Positions 16,256 to 25,148 of a stretch of 64,000 bases of DNA are shown in pieces. The translations under genes and the position numbers were made by a program. Each line of letters starts with the position of its first letter. The stretch's first letter is position 1. The notes beneath the pieces are model-generated. The model saw only the letters and a list, made by a program, of their open reading frames with translations. It had not been told where the DNA came from and did no database searches. The DNA is from Streptomyces parvulus (lineage in GTDB: Bacteria > Actinomycetota > Actinomycetes > Streptomycetales > Streptomycetaceae), in the NCBI RefSeq assembly GCF_014648855.1, contig NZ_BMRX01000001.1, positions 558,001 to 622,000 on the forward strand, given 5' to 3'.

Positions 16256-18358
16256 GTGACCGGTACCGGTGGTGAGGAGATGGGCGCGCAGGCCGCGCGT
16301 TCCCGGGCGCTGGCCGTGCTGCGCGTCCGCAGTCGCGCGCTGGCCGTCGCCCTGTTGCCCGCTGCCGTCGCCGTGGTCCTGCTGGTGGGCGGCGCCACCG
16401 GGCGTCTGCCGGGCACCGGCTGGGACGCCGCCCGCTGGGCCGTGTCCGTCCTCGCGGTGCTCGTGCTCCTGGCCGCGGCCGCGGTGGCGCTGGTCGTGGC
16501 CCGCGCCCGGCCCGCCGCCACCCCCACGGTCACCATCGCCGAGGAGTCCGCCCCGGACCTCTACCGGATGGTGCGCGACCTCGCCGACCGGCTCGACGTG
16601 CCCGCTCCCTCCGCGATAGCGCTCACGCCGGACTGCGACAGCTGGCTGGAGGACCGCACCCATCCGGCCCACGGACCGCCCCCGGCGCCGCGCCGGACCG
16701 ACCCGGCCGTCCCCGGCGGGCACGCCCGCCCCCGCGGTGCCGCCGCGCCCGTCCTCGTCATCGGCTCGCCCTTCCTGTGGTGGATGCGCGTGGGCGAACT
16801 GCGTGCCGTCCTCGCCCCGGTCGTCGCCGGCACCGGACCCTCGGCGCACCCCGACATAGCCGCCGCCCGACGCTTCATACGGGGCCTGGACGCCGCGGTG
16901 GCGGTGGCCTCGGCCGACCGGCGCAACCCGCTGTCCCGGGCGGCGTGCGCGGGCCTCGCCCGGGTGTGCCGGCTGCTGCTGCGCGGCTGCCGGGTGCACG
17001 CGGCGCAGATGGAGCGCGGCGTCGCGTCGGCGGCGGCGGAGCGTGCACAGGCTGTGGACTACGGTCTGCGGATCGCCGCGCAGGAGCAGGTGGGGCTCGC
17101 CTACGCGGGCTGGGACCGGCTGCTGACCCGGGTGGCGCTGCCCGCCTGGCGGATGGGCCGCTGGCCCTCGCGGCTTGACGTGGGGGTCGTCGCCGCCCTC
17201 ACCGAGTTGTCCCGCCGCGACCGTCTGGCCGAGGGCTTCGCCTCGCGCCTCGGGGAGCGCCCCGCCTGCGACCTGCTCGAGGAGCCGGGCGCGATGGACG
17301 AGGCGGTTTCGCTGCTCACCGCGCGCCTCTTCCACGGCGGCCCCGAGACCGGCCCCGACTGGTCGCCGGTCGACTGGGACGAGTATCCCGAGGAGGTCGT
17401 GGACCGCACCTGGCGCACGGACGCGGCCCGCCTCCACCGCGTACTGGACACCCTGGGCGTCCGCCGCGCCGCCGAGGAGGACACGGCACCGGGCACCGAG
17501 GGCCCGACCCTGGCCCGCGTCCTGGACCACCTCACCGTGCCCACCGACGGCCCGGGAGCCGCCCCCGGCATGGCATCCGCCGGCGGCCCCGGAACCCTGC
17601 CGGGCGCGGCATCCGCCGACGGCCCGGGAACCCTGCCGGGCACGGCATCCGCCGACGGCCCGGGAACCCTGCCGGGCGCGACACCCGCCGACGGCTCCGG
17701 AACCCTGCCCGGCACGACACCCGCCGTCGGCCCAGCAGCCCCGCCGCACACGGCACCCACCGACGGCCCCATCGACCCCTCCCGCACGGCACCCGCCCCG
17801 CAGGCGACCCCGCACCCGCCCACCGACGGAGCCCCCGCCCCAGGCGACACCACCGCCCCCGGCGACACCCCCGCCCCCGGAGAAACCCCCACCCACCCCG
17901 AGGACGACGACGACCTGGGCGGCACCACCACCCGCGGCGCCGCCCTGGCCGCCGGACTCAGCGCCCAGCTGGCCCGCGAGGAGGCGGCGGCGCAGCGGGC
18001 CGGCGCCGGGACCGCGGCCCCCGCCACCCCCGCGGCGACGGCCGGCGCCGCCGGACCCGACGCCGCCCTCTGGGACGACGGTGCGCTCCCCCTCCTGCCG
18101 CTGCAGCCCCCGCGCAGCGGACGCGAGATCCTCACCGCGCACATCACCGCGATGGTCTGCTGCGCGGCGATGGACACCGCCGGAGCGACCCCGGGCCTCG
18201 ACTGGCTGGACGGACCCTCGCTCCTGTTCGACGGGGCCCGCGCGGCCGACCTGGCCCCCAGCGTCCTCAGCCTCGTCGAGACCGGCGACCCGGGCCCCCT
18301 GCGCCACTGGATGACCGAGCTGGGGATACGCCCCGAGAAGCCGGTGCGCCTGGTCTGA
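16256..18358 (+). CDS. large membrane protein with degenerate M48-peptidase-like domain
   Basis: The 700 residues start at GTG 16256. Two transmembrane helices lie at about 30-55 and 63-85. The next part (about 95-330) follows the layout of M48 (HtpX-like) zinc peptidases: LYRMVRDLADRLDVPAPSAIALTPDCDSWLED, then VLVIGSPFLWWMRVGELRAVLAPVVAG. In active enzymes the last block reads ELRAVLAHE..H; here the zinc-binding HExxH is replaced by PVVAG, so peptidase activity is unlikely. A Pro/Thr/Gly region with 12-residue repeats follows (about 440-515), then a conserved C-terminal domain (about 560-700). It is conserved in Streptomyces as I recall, with no known function. Confidence 0.75.
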   Translation: MTGTGGEEMGAQAARSRALAVLRVRSRALAVALLPAAVAVVLLVGGATGRLPGTGWDAARWAVSVLAVLVLLAAAAVALVVARARPAATPTVTIAEESAPDLYRMVRDLADRLDVPAPSAIALTPDCDSWLEDRTHPAHGPPPAPRRTDPAVPGGHARPRGAAAPVLVIGSPFLWWMRVGELRAVLAPVVAGTGPSAHPDIAAARRFIRGLDAAVAVASADRRNPLSRAACAGLARVCRLLLRGCRVHAAQMERGVASAAAERAQAVDYGLRIAAQEQVGLAYAGWDRLLTRVALPAWRMGRWPSRLDVGVVAALTELSRRDRLAEGFASRLGERPACDLLEEPGAMDEAVSLLTARLFHGGPETGPDWSPVDWDEYPEEVVDRTWRTDAARLHRVLDTLGVRRAAEEDTAPGTEGPTLARVLDHLTVPTDGPGAAPGMASAGGPGTLPGAASADGPGTLPGTASADGPGTLPGATPADGSGTLPGTTPAVGPAAPPHTAPTDGPIDPSRTAPAPQATPHPPTDGAPAPGDTTAPGDTPAPGETPTHPEDDDDLGGTTTRGAALAAGLSAQLAREEAAAQRAGAGTAAPATPAATAGAAGPDAALWDDGALPLLPLQPPRSGREILTAHITAMVCCAAMDTAGATPGLDWLDGPSLLFDGARAADLAPSVLSLVETGDPGPLRHWMTELGIRPEKPVRLV
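17573..17788 (+). repeat. six tandem 36-bp repeats inside a coding region
   Basis: Six in-frame copies of a 36-base unit encode variants of ASADGPGTLPGT. The first three copies are nearly identical in DNA, while the last two are diverged (TPAVGPAAPPHT, APTDGPIDPSRT). The gradient suggests recent expansion at the 5' side of the array. The encoded region is disordered. Confidence 0.85.
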
Positions 18359-18524
18359 CGGGCCCGCCCGCTGAATCGGAGCCCTCGATTCCACTTTCTG
18401 CCACTTCGCGACGAACAGTGACAGCCCGCGTGCTGGATGTGATGTGCTGGGGACCGAATCGCGCACATGGCAAGCGCGTTCGTCATACGCATGACCACGG
18501 GGGCACGAGGGAGGGGGCGGTCCC

Positions 18525-19982
18525 ATGGGGTCCGAGCAGATCCGCCGCTGGGAGTCGGGGGCACTGGCGCACGCCGTGACGGACCCCTTCGGGCAGGGTC
18601 CCCTGCCGTGGCTGCGCGGCGGCGAGACGTACTTCGGCGACACCGGCCAGGTCGTCGCCTGGTACGCGGACCAGGACCCCGCCCGCGCCCGGGGCGGCCC
18701 GCGCGCGGCCGACGACGTGCGCCGCCAGATCAAGGGCTTCACCGCCACCGGCGCCGCCGCCCCCGGCGAGGCCATCGACTTCCACATCACCGTCGACCCG
18801 CCGCAGGAGTTCGCCGTCGACGTGTACCGGATCGGGCACTACGGCGGTGACGGCGCCGCCAAGATCACCACCAGCCCCCGCCTGTCCGGCATCGTCCAGC
18901 CCCCGCCGCTCACCGCCGACCGCACGGTCTCCTGTCACCACTGGTGGCTGTCCTGGCGGCTCCAGATCCCGTCGTACTGGAGCATCGGCGCCTACGTCGC
19001 CGTCCTCACCACCGCCGACGGCCACCGCTCCCACGTGCCCTTCACGATCCGCGACAGCCACCCGGCCGACCTGCTCCTCCTGCTGCCGGACATCACCTGG
19101 CAGGCGTACAACCTGTACCCGGAGGACGGCCGCACCGGCGCCAGCCTCTACCACGCCTGGGACGAGGAGGGCCGGCTGCTCGGCGAGGCGGACGCCGCCA
19201 CGACCGTCTCCTTCGACCGGCCGTACGCCGGCGCGGGGCTGCCGCTGCACGTCGGCCACGCCTACGACTTCATCCGCTTCGCCGAGCGCTACGGCTACGA
19301 CCTCGCCTACGCCGACGCCCGCGACCTGCACTCCGGCCGCGTCGACCCGTCCCGCTACCGGGGGCTGGTCTTCCCCGGCCACGACGAGTACTGGTCCGCC
19401 CCCATGCGCCGCACCGCGGAACTCGCCCGCGAGCGGGGCACCTCCCTGGTCTTCCTCTCCGCCAACACCCTGTACTGGCAGGTGGAGCTGGCCCCCTCCC
19501 CCTCCGGCACCGCCGACCGCCTGCTGACCTGCCGCAAACGCCGCGGTCCCGGCCGGCCCGCGCTGTGGCGGGAGGTCGACCGCCCCGAGCAGCAGCTGCT
19601 CGGCATCCAGTACGCCGGCCGCGTCCCCGAACCCCACCCGCTGGTCGTCCGCAACGCGGACCACTGGCTCTGGGAGGCCACCGGCGCCCACGAGGGCGAC
19701 GAGATCGAGGACCTGGTGGCCGGCGAGGCCGACCGCTACTTCCCGCGCACCGCGCTCCCCGCCCACGACGAACGGGTCCTGCTCGCCCACTCCCCGTACA
19801 CCGACGCCCACGGCGCCCGGCGCCACCAGGAGACCTCGCTGTACCGGGCCCCGTCGGGCGCCTGGGTCTTCGCGTCCGGGACGTTCGCGTGGTCCCCGGC
19901 CCTGGACCGCCCCGGCCACGTCGACCCGCGCGTCCAGCGCGCGACCGCCAACCTCCTGGACCGCATCTGCAAACGGGACTGA
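18525..19982 (+). CDS. N,N-dimethylformamidase large-subunit-like protein
   Basis: The 485-residue protein has the sequence character of the beta (large) subunit family of N,N-dimethylformamidase: VDVYRIGHYGGDGAAK near 90, SWRLQIPSYWSIGAYVAVL, DITWQAYNLYPEDG, then GRVDPSRYRGLVFPGHDEYWSAPMR (residues about 265-290). True DMFase large subunits are about 760 residues and have a small partner; here the protein is shorter and no small-subunit gene is adjacent. Metal ligands of DMFase were not traced here. It probably hydrolyses some other amide, or has another role. ATG 18525 has GGAGGGGGCGG upstream. It stands between the M48-like gene and purC. Confidence 0.75.
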   Translation: MGSEQIRRWESGALAHAVTDPFGQGPLPWLRGGETYFGDTGQVVAWYADQDPARARGGPRAADDVRRQIKGFTATGAAAPGEAIDFHITVDPPQEFAVDVYRIGHYGGDGAAKITTSPRLSGIVQPPPLTADRTVSCHHWWLSWRLQIPSYWSIGAYVAVLTTADGHRSHVPFTIRDSHPADLLLLLPDITWQAYNLYPEDGRTGASLYHAWDEEGRLLGEADAATTVSFDRPYAGAGLPLHVGHAYDFIRFAERYGYDLAYADARDLHSGRVDPSRYRGLVFPGHDEYWSAPMRRTAELARERGTSLVFLSANTLYWQVELAPSPSGTADRLLTCRKRRGPGRPALWREVDRPEQQLLGIQYAGRVPEPHPLVVRNADHWLWEATGAHEGDEIEDLVAGEADRYFPRTALPAHDERVLLAHSPYTDAHGARRHQETSLYRAPSGAWVFASGTFAWSPALDRPGHVDPRVQRATANLLDRICKRD

Positions 19983-20070
19983 CCCGCACACACGGGCACC
20001 GCCCCGCCCGTCGCCCTCCTGGCGAGGTACGGGACAATCGGGGTATTGGACAGAACCACGGGGAGGAACC

Positions 20071-20970
20071 GTGTCCGGATTCGTCGAAAAGCCCGAGCCG
20101 CTCCAGGTTCCGGGTCTGGTGCACCTGCACACCGGCAAGGTGCGCGAGCTGTACCGGAACGAGGCGGGCGACCTCGTGATGGTCGCCAGCGACCGCATCT
20201 CCGCCTACGACTGGGTGCTGCCGACCGAGATCCCCGACAAGGGCCGGGTCCTCACCCAGCTCTCCCTGTGGTGGTTCGACCAGCTCGCCGACCTGGCGCC
20301 GAACCACGTCCTGAGCACCGAGCTGCCCCCCGGCGCCCCCGCCGACTGGGAGGGCCGCGCCCTGGTCTGCAAGTCGCTGCGGATGGTCCCCGTGGAGTGC
20401 GTGGCCCGCGGCTACCTCACCGGCTCCGGGCTCGCGGAGTACGACGAGACCCGCACCGTGTGCGGCCTCGCCCTCCCCGAGGGCCTCGTCGACGGCTCCG
20501 AGCTGCCCGCCCCGATCTTCACCCCGGCCACCAAGGCCGAGGTCGGCGAGCACGACGAGAACGTCTCCTACGAGGAGGTCGCCCGCCAGGTCGGCGCGGA
20601 CACCGCGGCCGCCCTGCGCCAGTCGACCCTCGCCGTCTACTCGCGTGCCCGCGACATCGCCCGCGAGCGCGGCATCGTCCTCGCCGACACCAAGTTCGAG
20701 TTCGGCTTCGACGGGGACGACCTGGTCCTCGCCGACGAGGTGCTCACCCCGGACTCCTCCCGCTTCTGGCCGGCCGACCGGTGGGAGCCGGGCCGCGCGC
20801 AGCCGTCGTACGACAAGCAGTTCGTGCGGGACTGGCTGACCTCGGCGGAGTCCGGCTGGGACCGCGGGAGCGAGCAGCCCCCGCCGCCGCTGCCGCCGCA
20901 GGTCGTGGACGCCACCCGCGCCAAGTACGTCGAGGCGTACGAACTGCTGACCGGTCAGCGCTGGTCCTAG
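20071..20970 (+). CDS. purC: SAICAR synthetase (phosphoribosylaminoimidazole-succinocarboxamide synthase)
   Basis: PurC joins aspartate to CAIR with ATP to form SAICAR in purine synthesis. The 299 residues are typical of the longer actinobacterial/eukaryote-like form. Motifs: HTGKVRELY, ASDRISAYDWVLPTEIPDKGRVLTQLS, VECVARGYLTGSG and DTKFEFGFD. The start GTG 20071 has an excellent GGGGAGGAACC ribosome binding site. A possible -10 (GACAAT) lies about 35 bp upstream. It is transcribed alone and ends at a strong hairpin facing a tRNA-Gly gene. Confidence 0.96.
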   Translation: MSGFVEKPEPLQVPGLVHLHTGKVRELYRNEAGDLVMVASDRISAYDWVLPTEIPDKGRVLTQLSLWWFDQLADLAPNHVLSTELPPGAPADWEGRALVCKSLRMVPVECVARGYLTGSGLAEYDETRTVCGLALPEGLVDGSELPAPIFTPATKAEVGEHDENVSYEEVARQVGADTAAALRQSTLAVYSRARDIARERGIVLADTKFEFGFDGDDLVLADEVLTPDSSRFWPADRWEPGRAQPSYDKQFVRDWLTSAESGWDRGSEQPPPPLPPQVVDATRAKYVEAYELLTGQRWS

Positions 20971-21013
20971 CGGCACTCCCGGGGGGCTTCCGACAGGGGA
21001 AGCCCCCGGACAC

Positions 21014-21048
21014 GCGAAAGGCCCCCGGCAGGAGCCGGGGGCCTTCGC
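21014..21048. terminator. bidirectional terminator between purC and tRNA-Gly
   Basis: GCGAAAGGCCCCCGGC pairs with GCCGGGGGCCTTCGC apart from one bulged A. It lies 43 bp past the purC stop and 6 bp past the 3' end of the convergent tRNA-Gly, so it can serve both. Confidence 0.82.
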
Positions 21049-21054
21049 ACACGG

Positions 21055-21127
21055 AGCGAACGACGAGGTTCGAACTCGCGACCTCAACCTTGGCAAGGTT
21101 GCGCTCTACCAACTGAGCTACGTTCGC
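21055..21127 (-). tRNA. tRNA-Gly (anticodon GCC), copy 1
   Basis: The cloverleaf has acceptor GCGAACG/CGTTCGC, anticodon loop TTGCCAA, T arm CGAGTTCGAACCTCG and discriminator T. CCA is not encoded. Compared with the copy at 24996-25068 it has a compensatory A-T for G-C swap at acceptor pair 4-69 and one T-loop change. Confidence 0.95.
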
Positions 21128-21150
21128 GCTGCGCCGTGGCGCGAGAGCCA

Positions 21151-21768
21151 CTATACCCAACCCCGCTCCCGCGCGAGCCGCACCGCCGCGTGCCGGTTCT
21201 CCGCCCCGAGCTTGCCCGCGGCCGACGACAGGTAGTTCCGCACGGTCCCCTCGGCGAGCGCGGCCCGCTCCGCGATCTCCGCGACGGGCGCCCCGTCGGC
21301 GGCGTGCTCCAGCACCTCCGCCTCCCGCGCGGTCAGCGGCGAGTCCCCGGCGGAGATCGCGTCGGCGGCCAACTCGGGGTCGACGTAACGGTTTCCGGCG
21401 TGCACCGTGCGGATCAGCTCGGCCAGCCGCTGGGCGCTGGTCGTCTTCGGCACGAACCCGCGCACCCCCGCCGCGAGCGCCCGCTTCAGGTGCCCCGGCC
21501 GGCCGTGGCTGGTCACGATCAGCACCTTGCAGGAGGGCAGCTCGGCGCGCAGCGATGTGGCGACCTTCACACCGTCGGCGCCGGGCATCTGGAGATCCAG
21601 CACGGCGACGTCCGGCGCGTGGGCGCGGGCCATCGCCAGGGCCTCGGGGCCGGTGGCCGCCTCGGCGACCACGACGAGGTCCTCCTCCAGGGACAGCAGG
21701 GCGGCCAGCGCGCCGCGGATCAGGTGCTCGTCGTCGGCGAGCAGCACCCGCACCGGTGCGGCCGTCAC
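21151..21768 (-). CDS. NarL/LuxR-family response regulator
   Basis: The 205 residues comprise a receiver domain (about 5-120) with acidic pocket ADDE, phosphoacceptor Asp58 in VLDLQMPG and Lys in GFVPKTTS, followed by a LuxR-type helix-turn-helix (about 142-200: LTAREAEVLEHAADGAPVAEIAERAALAEGTVRNYLSSAAGKL). Its GTG start overlaps the stop of the upstream kinase (GTGA), so they form a co-translated pair. Likely targets are the ABC exporter genes just upstream in the same operon, which is the usual layout in actinobacteria. Confidence 0.93.
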   Translation of the reverse strand: MTAAPVRVLLADDEHLIRGALAALLSLEEDLVVVAEAATGPEALAMARAHAPDVAVLDLQMPGADGVKVATSLRAELPSCKVLIVTSHGRPGHLKRALAAGVRGFVPKTTSAQRLAELIRTVHAGNRYVDPELAADAISAGDSPLTAREAEVLEHAADGAPVAEIAERAALAEGTVRNYLSSAAGKLGAENRHAAVRLARERGWV

Positions 21769-23024
21769 GGCGCCACCTCCCGTCCGGCGCCGGTGGCGGG
21801 CGGCAGCGGCACCTCGGCCGTCACCCGGAACACGCCCTTGCCGGCGTTCCCCGCCTCCAGCGTCCCGTCCACCCCGGACAGCCGCTCCCGCAGCCCCGCG
21901 AGCCCGGAACCCCCGGCCGGGGAGCCGTCCGCGTCCGCGGCCCCGTCGTTCTCCACGGTCAGCACCACACGCCCTTCCGTCCTCCGCACCACCACCGTCA
22001 CCTTCTCCGCGTCCCCGTGCCGCAGCACGTTCGTCGTCGCCTCCCGCACCACCCAGCCGAGCGCCGACTGCACCTGGGCGGGCAGCCCGGCCGTCTCGCC
22101 GGTGACCTCGGCGACGATGCCGGCCGCCGAGAGCACGCCGCGGGCGCCGGCCAGTTCGACCTCCAGATCGGCCTCCCGGTAGCCGCGCACGACGTCCCGG
22201 ACCTCGCGCTGCGAGGCCTGCGCGATGCGCTGCGCCTCGATCATCTGGTCCACCGCCTCCGGCCGCCCGCGCCGGGACAGCTGGACGGCCAGCTCGCTCT
22301 TGAGCGCGATCACCGCCAGGTTCCTCCCCATCACGTCGTGCAGGTCACGGCCGAACCGCAGCCGCTCCTCGGCCACCGCCAGCCGGGCCCGGGTCTCCTT
22401 GGCGTCGTCGAGCGCGTAGACCGCCTTGAGGAGCCAGACGGAGAACACCGCGGTGGCGGCGAGGAACGCCCCGGCCAGCAGCAGGACGCCCCCGGTGACC
22501 AGCGCGCCGCTCCAGGACAGGCCCACCGCGAAGGCCACGAGTCCCGCGCCCACCGCGACCCCGGCGACCAGCGCCATGACGCGCCGCCGCCGGTCGTGCA
22601 CCCCGAGGGCCAGCGCGCCGACGCCGAAGCCCTGGACGCCCACGAAGACCCCGAGGGCCGCCGCGTCCACGTCCTCGCCCGCCGGACCGTGCTCCGCCAG
22701 CGCGATCGCGACGACCGCGACGAGGGCGGTGAGCGCGCCGAGCGCCCACAGCTGCCGCGTCGGCGGCGGACGGCGGCCGAGCGTCCAGTCGAGGGCCCGC
22801 GAGGTGGTCGCCATGCACGCCGCGGCGTGGGTGACGACCATCAGGGACAGCACGGTCGCGAAGCCGGGTCCGACCTGGCTGTAGGTCGCCAGACCGATGC
22901 CGCCGATCTCGCTCACCCCGAAGAAGTGGAACGACCACCGGGTGTACGTCTCCACCTTCTCCGGCGTGCTCTTGAGCCGCCACCATCCGCCTGGCCTGCG
23001 CATGTGCCCGCCGCTCCCGCTCAT
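21765..23024 (-). CDS. membrane sensor histidine kinase (HisKA_3)
   Basis: The 419-residue protein has an N-terminal sensor region with about six membrane segments (35-200), a short coiled linker, the HisKA_3 box RDLHDVMGRNLAVIALKSELA (phosphorylated His229) and a HATPase_c domain with VVREATTNVLRHGDA and the GSGLAGLRERL block. It should autophosphorylate and pass phosphate to the overlapping response regulator. The start is not certain: ATG 23024 (MSGSGGHM) is chosen as the first start after the permease stop; ATG 23003 has GGGAG upstream and is the main alternative. Confidence 0.9.
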   Translation of the reverse strand: MSGSGGHMRRPGGWWRLKSTPEKVETYTRWSFHFFGVSEIGGIGLATYSQVGPGFATVLSLMVVTHAAACMATTSRALDWTLGRRPPPTRQLWALGALTALVAVVAIALAEHGPAGEDVDAAALGVFVGVQGFGVGALALGVHDRRRRVMALVAGVAVGAGLVAFAVGLSWSGALVTGGVLLLAGAFLAATAVFSVWLLKAVYALDDAKETRARLAVAEERLRFGRDLHDVMGRNLAVIALKSELAVQLSRRGRPEAVDQMIEAQRIAQASQREVRDVVRGYREADLEVELAGARGVLSAAGIVAEVTGETAGLPAQVQSALGWVVREATTNVLRHGDAEKVTVVVRRTEGRVVLTVENDGAADADGSPAGGSGLAGLRERLSGVDGTLEAGNAGKGVFRVTAEVPLPPATGAGREVAP

Positions 23025-23050
23025 CCCGTACGTCTCGCCCGTCCCGTACG

Positions 23051-23863
23051 TCAGTGCCGTGGCTCCCAGCGGAACCACCGTCGTACAGCAAACACCGCGA
23101 GCACGGTCCAGGCCACCGCCGTCACGACGGCGCCCAGCGTCTCGCCGCCGGTCAGGTCGCCGGTCCAGCCGCCGCGGATCAGCGTGATCACGGGCGTCAT
23201 CGGCAGCAGTTCGCAGACGGCGGCCAGGCGGTCGGGCAGCAGTTCCAGCGGCACGAACATGCCGGAGCCGAGCATCGAGACGAACATGAAGGGCAGCGGC
23301 GTGACCTGCGCGCTCTCACCGGTCCGGGTGAAGCTCGCGGTGACCCCGGCGAGAGCGGCGCACAGCACCAGGCCGAGCAGCAGTCCGAGGACGGAGAGGT
23401 GGACCGCGGACGGCGCGGACAGGTCGAGGAGCACGGCGCAGCCCGCCGCGAGCAGCAGGGACTGCACGAGCCCGCTGAGCAGGGCCGGCGTCGCGGATCC
23501 GGTGAGGATCTCGACGTCGCGCAGCTCACCGGTGCGCAGCCGCTTCAGGACGAGTTCCTCGCGCCGTACGACGAAGACGCCGACGAGCGCCGAGTAGACG
23601 GCGAAGAGCAGGGAGAAGCCGATCGCGGCGGGCAGGACGAGCGTCCCGGTGGTCAGGCCGGCGCCGGCCAGGTCCATCTCCTTGGCCGCCGACTTCACGC
23701 TGAACGGCAGCACCAGCGGCACGAACAGGGCCGCGAAGAGGGTGCCCTTGTTCCGTCCCAGCAGGGTGAGTTCGGCGCGGGCGAGGGCCGTCATGCGGGT
23801 CCTCGGCGTGCTGACCGGTGAGTTCACGGCGGATGCCGCGTGCTTGGTGCCGGTGGCGCTCAT
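23051..23863 (-). CDS. ABC-2 type transporter permease
   Basis: The 270-residue protein has six hydrophobic segments between about residues 40 and 265 and the general form of ABC-2 exporter permeases (for example RREELVLKRLRTGELRDVEILTGSATPALL between helices 2 and 3). ATG 23863 has AAGGAG ten bases upstream and overlaps the ATPase stop as ATGA. It forms an exporter with the ATPase encoded upstream. The substrate is not predictable; drug, lipid or peptide efflux is typical for such kinase-linked systems. Confidence 0.9.
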   Translation of the reverse strand: MSATGTKHAASAVNSPVSTPRTRMTALARAELTLLGRNKGTLFAALFVPLVLPFSVKSAAKEMDLAGAGLTTGTLVLPAAIGFSLLFAVYSALVGVFVVRREELVLKRLRTGELRDVEILTGSATPALLSGLVQSLLLAAGCAVLLDLSAPSAVHLSVLGLLLGLVLCAALAGVTASFTRTGESAQVTPLPFMFVSMLGSGMFVPLELLPDRLAAVCELLPMTPVITLIRGGWTGDLTGGETLGAVVTAVAWTVLAVFAVRRWFRWEPRH

Positions 23864-24852
23864 GTCGCGTACTCCTTCGTCGTCCCGTCGGGCGTCCCGG
23901 CGGCCGTCGCGTCGGCGCTCCTGCCGGACACGTCCTTGGCGATGCTGAGGAAGGCCTCCTCCAGCGAGGCCGAGCGGACGTCCAGGCGGCGCAGTTCCAC
24001 CCCGGCCTGGCCGGCCCACACCAGCAGGCCGGTGGCCGCGCGCTGGAGTTCGTGGGTGCGCAGCCTCACCATCCGGCCCTCGACCTCGTGGCCGCTGATC
24101 CCCAGGCCGTCGAGCGGCGGCAGGTCGCCCACGAAGTAGCCCTCGGGCAGTTCGAAGGAGATCCGGGACGGCTGCGCGGCGGTCACCTCGGCCGGGGTGC
24201 CGGTGGCGGCGATCCGTCCCTCGTGCATGATCGCGAGCCGGTCGGCGAGGTTCTCGGCCTCTTCGAGGTAGTGCGTGGTCAGCAGCACGGTCGTGCCCCG
24301 GTCGCGCAGCGCGCTCACCAACTCCCAGGTGTCCCGGCGGCCTTCGGCGTCCAGGCCGGTGCTGGGTTCGTCGAGGAACAGCACCTCGGGGTCGCCGAGC
24401 AGCGCGAGCGCCAGGTCGAGGCGGCGGCGCTGGCCTCCGGAGAGCTGCTTCACGCGGGTGCCGGTCTTCGACTCCAGGCCGACCAGTGCGAGGACCTCGG
24501 CCGGCGGGCGGGCGCCGCTCACGCACCCCGCCCACATCCGCGCCGTCTCGGCGACGGTCAGCTCGGAGGGGAAGCCGCCCTCCTGGAGCATGACCCCGGT
24601 GCGGGGGCGGACGGCGGCGCGCTCGGTGTACGGGTCGTGCCCGAGGACGCGCACCCGGCCGCCGGCGGGGGCGGCGAGCCCCTCCAGCAGCTCGACCGTC
24701 GAGGTCTTGCCGGCGCCGTTGGTGCCCAGCAGGGCGAAGACCTCCCCGCGGCGCACGGAGAAGTCGACACCGCGCACGGCCTCGAACCCGCCCCCGTACA
24801 CCCGCCGCAGGCCAGTGACCTCAATCACGTGTTCGTGTCCGTTGGTTTGCAT
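23860..24852 (-). CDS. ABC transporter ATP-binding protein
   Basis: The 330 residues carry Walker A GTNGAGKT (near 45), the Q-loop in VMLQEGGFPSELTV, the signature LSGGQRRR and Walker B VLFLDEPSTGLD, followed by the H-loop TTHYLEEAE. The C-terminal extension (about 230-320) is the DrrA/CcmA-like type. ATG 24852 is preceded by GGAAGGCTTGAGGGC. This is the first gene of the exporter-kinase-regulator operon, transcribed away from tRNA-Gly copy 2. Confidence 0.94.
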   Translation of the reverse strand: MQTNGHEHVIEVTGLRRVYGGGFEAVRGVDFSVRRGEVFALLGTNGAGKTSTVELLEGLAAPAGGRVRVLGHDPYTERAAVRPRTGVMLQEGGFPSELTVAETARMWAGCVSGARPPAEVLALVGLESKTGTRVKQLSGGQRRRLDLALALLGDPEVLFLDEPSTGLDAEGRRDTWELVSALRDRGTTVLLTTHYLEEAENLADRLAIMHEGRIAATGTPAEVTAAQPSRISFELPEGYFVGDLPPLDGLGISGHEVEGRMVRLRTHELQRAATGLLVWAGQAGVELRRLDVRSASLEEAFLSIAKDVSGRSADATAAGTPDGTTKEYAT

Positions 24853-24958
24853 GCCCTCAAGCCTTCCGGCGATCCGGGGCGTTCGACAGTGCGGGCCGTC
24901 ATCACCGGGCATGACAAATGTCAGAAGGCGTCCCGCGGATGGTGCCGGACACACGAAA

Positions 24959-24987
24959 AGACCCCGGTCCACGGAGGACCGGGGTCT
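24959..24987 (-). terminator. terminator of tRNA-Gly copy 2
   Basis: A 12-bp stem (AGACCCCGGTCC and complement) with loop ACGGA lies 8 bp past the tRNA 3' end and is followed, reading the minus strand, by CTTTTCG. Confidence 0.85.
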
Positions 24988-24995
24988 GATTCCCG

Positions 24996-25068
24996 AGCGG
25001 ACGACGAGGCTCGAACTCGCGACCTCAACCTTGGCAAGGTTGCGCTCTACCAACTGAGCTACGTCCGC
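24996..25068 (-). tRNA. tRNA-Gly (anticodon GCC), copy 2
   Basis: Acceptor GCGGACG/CGTCCGC, anticodon loop TTGCCAA, T arm CGAGTTCGAGCCTCG and discriminator T are seen. CCA is not encoded. It differs from copy 1 at three positions, two of which form one base pair. Confidence 0.95.
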
Positions 25069-25148
25069 ATTGCCGCCGACCGGCCTTCACCGATCGGTGC
25101 GAGCACCAGCCTACCTGATCCAATCGGGTCATCGGTACGGCTGTGCAG

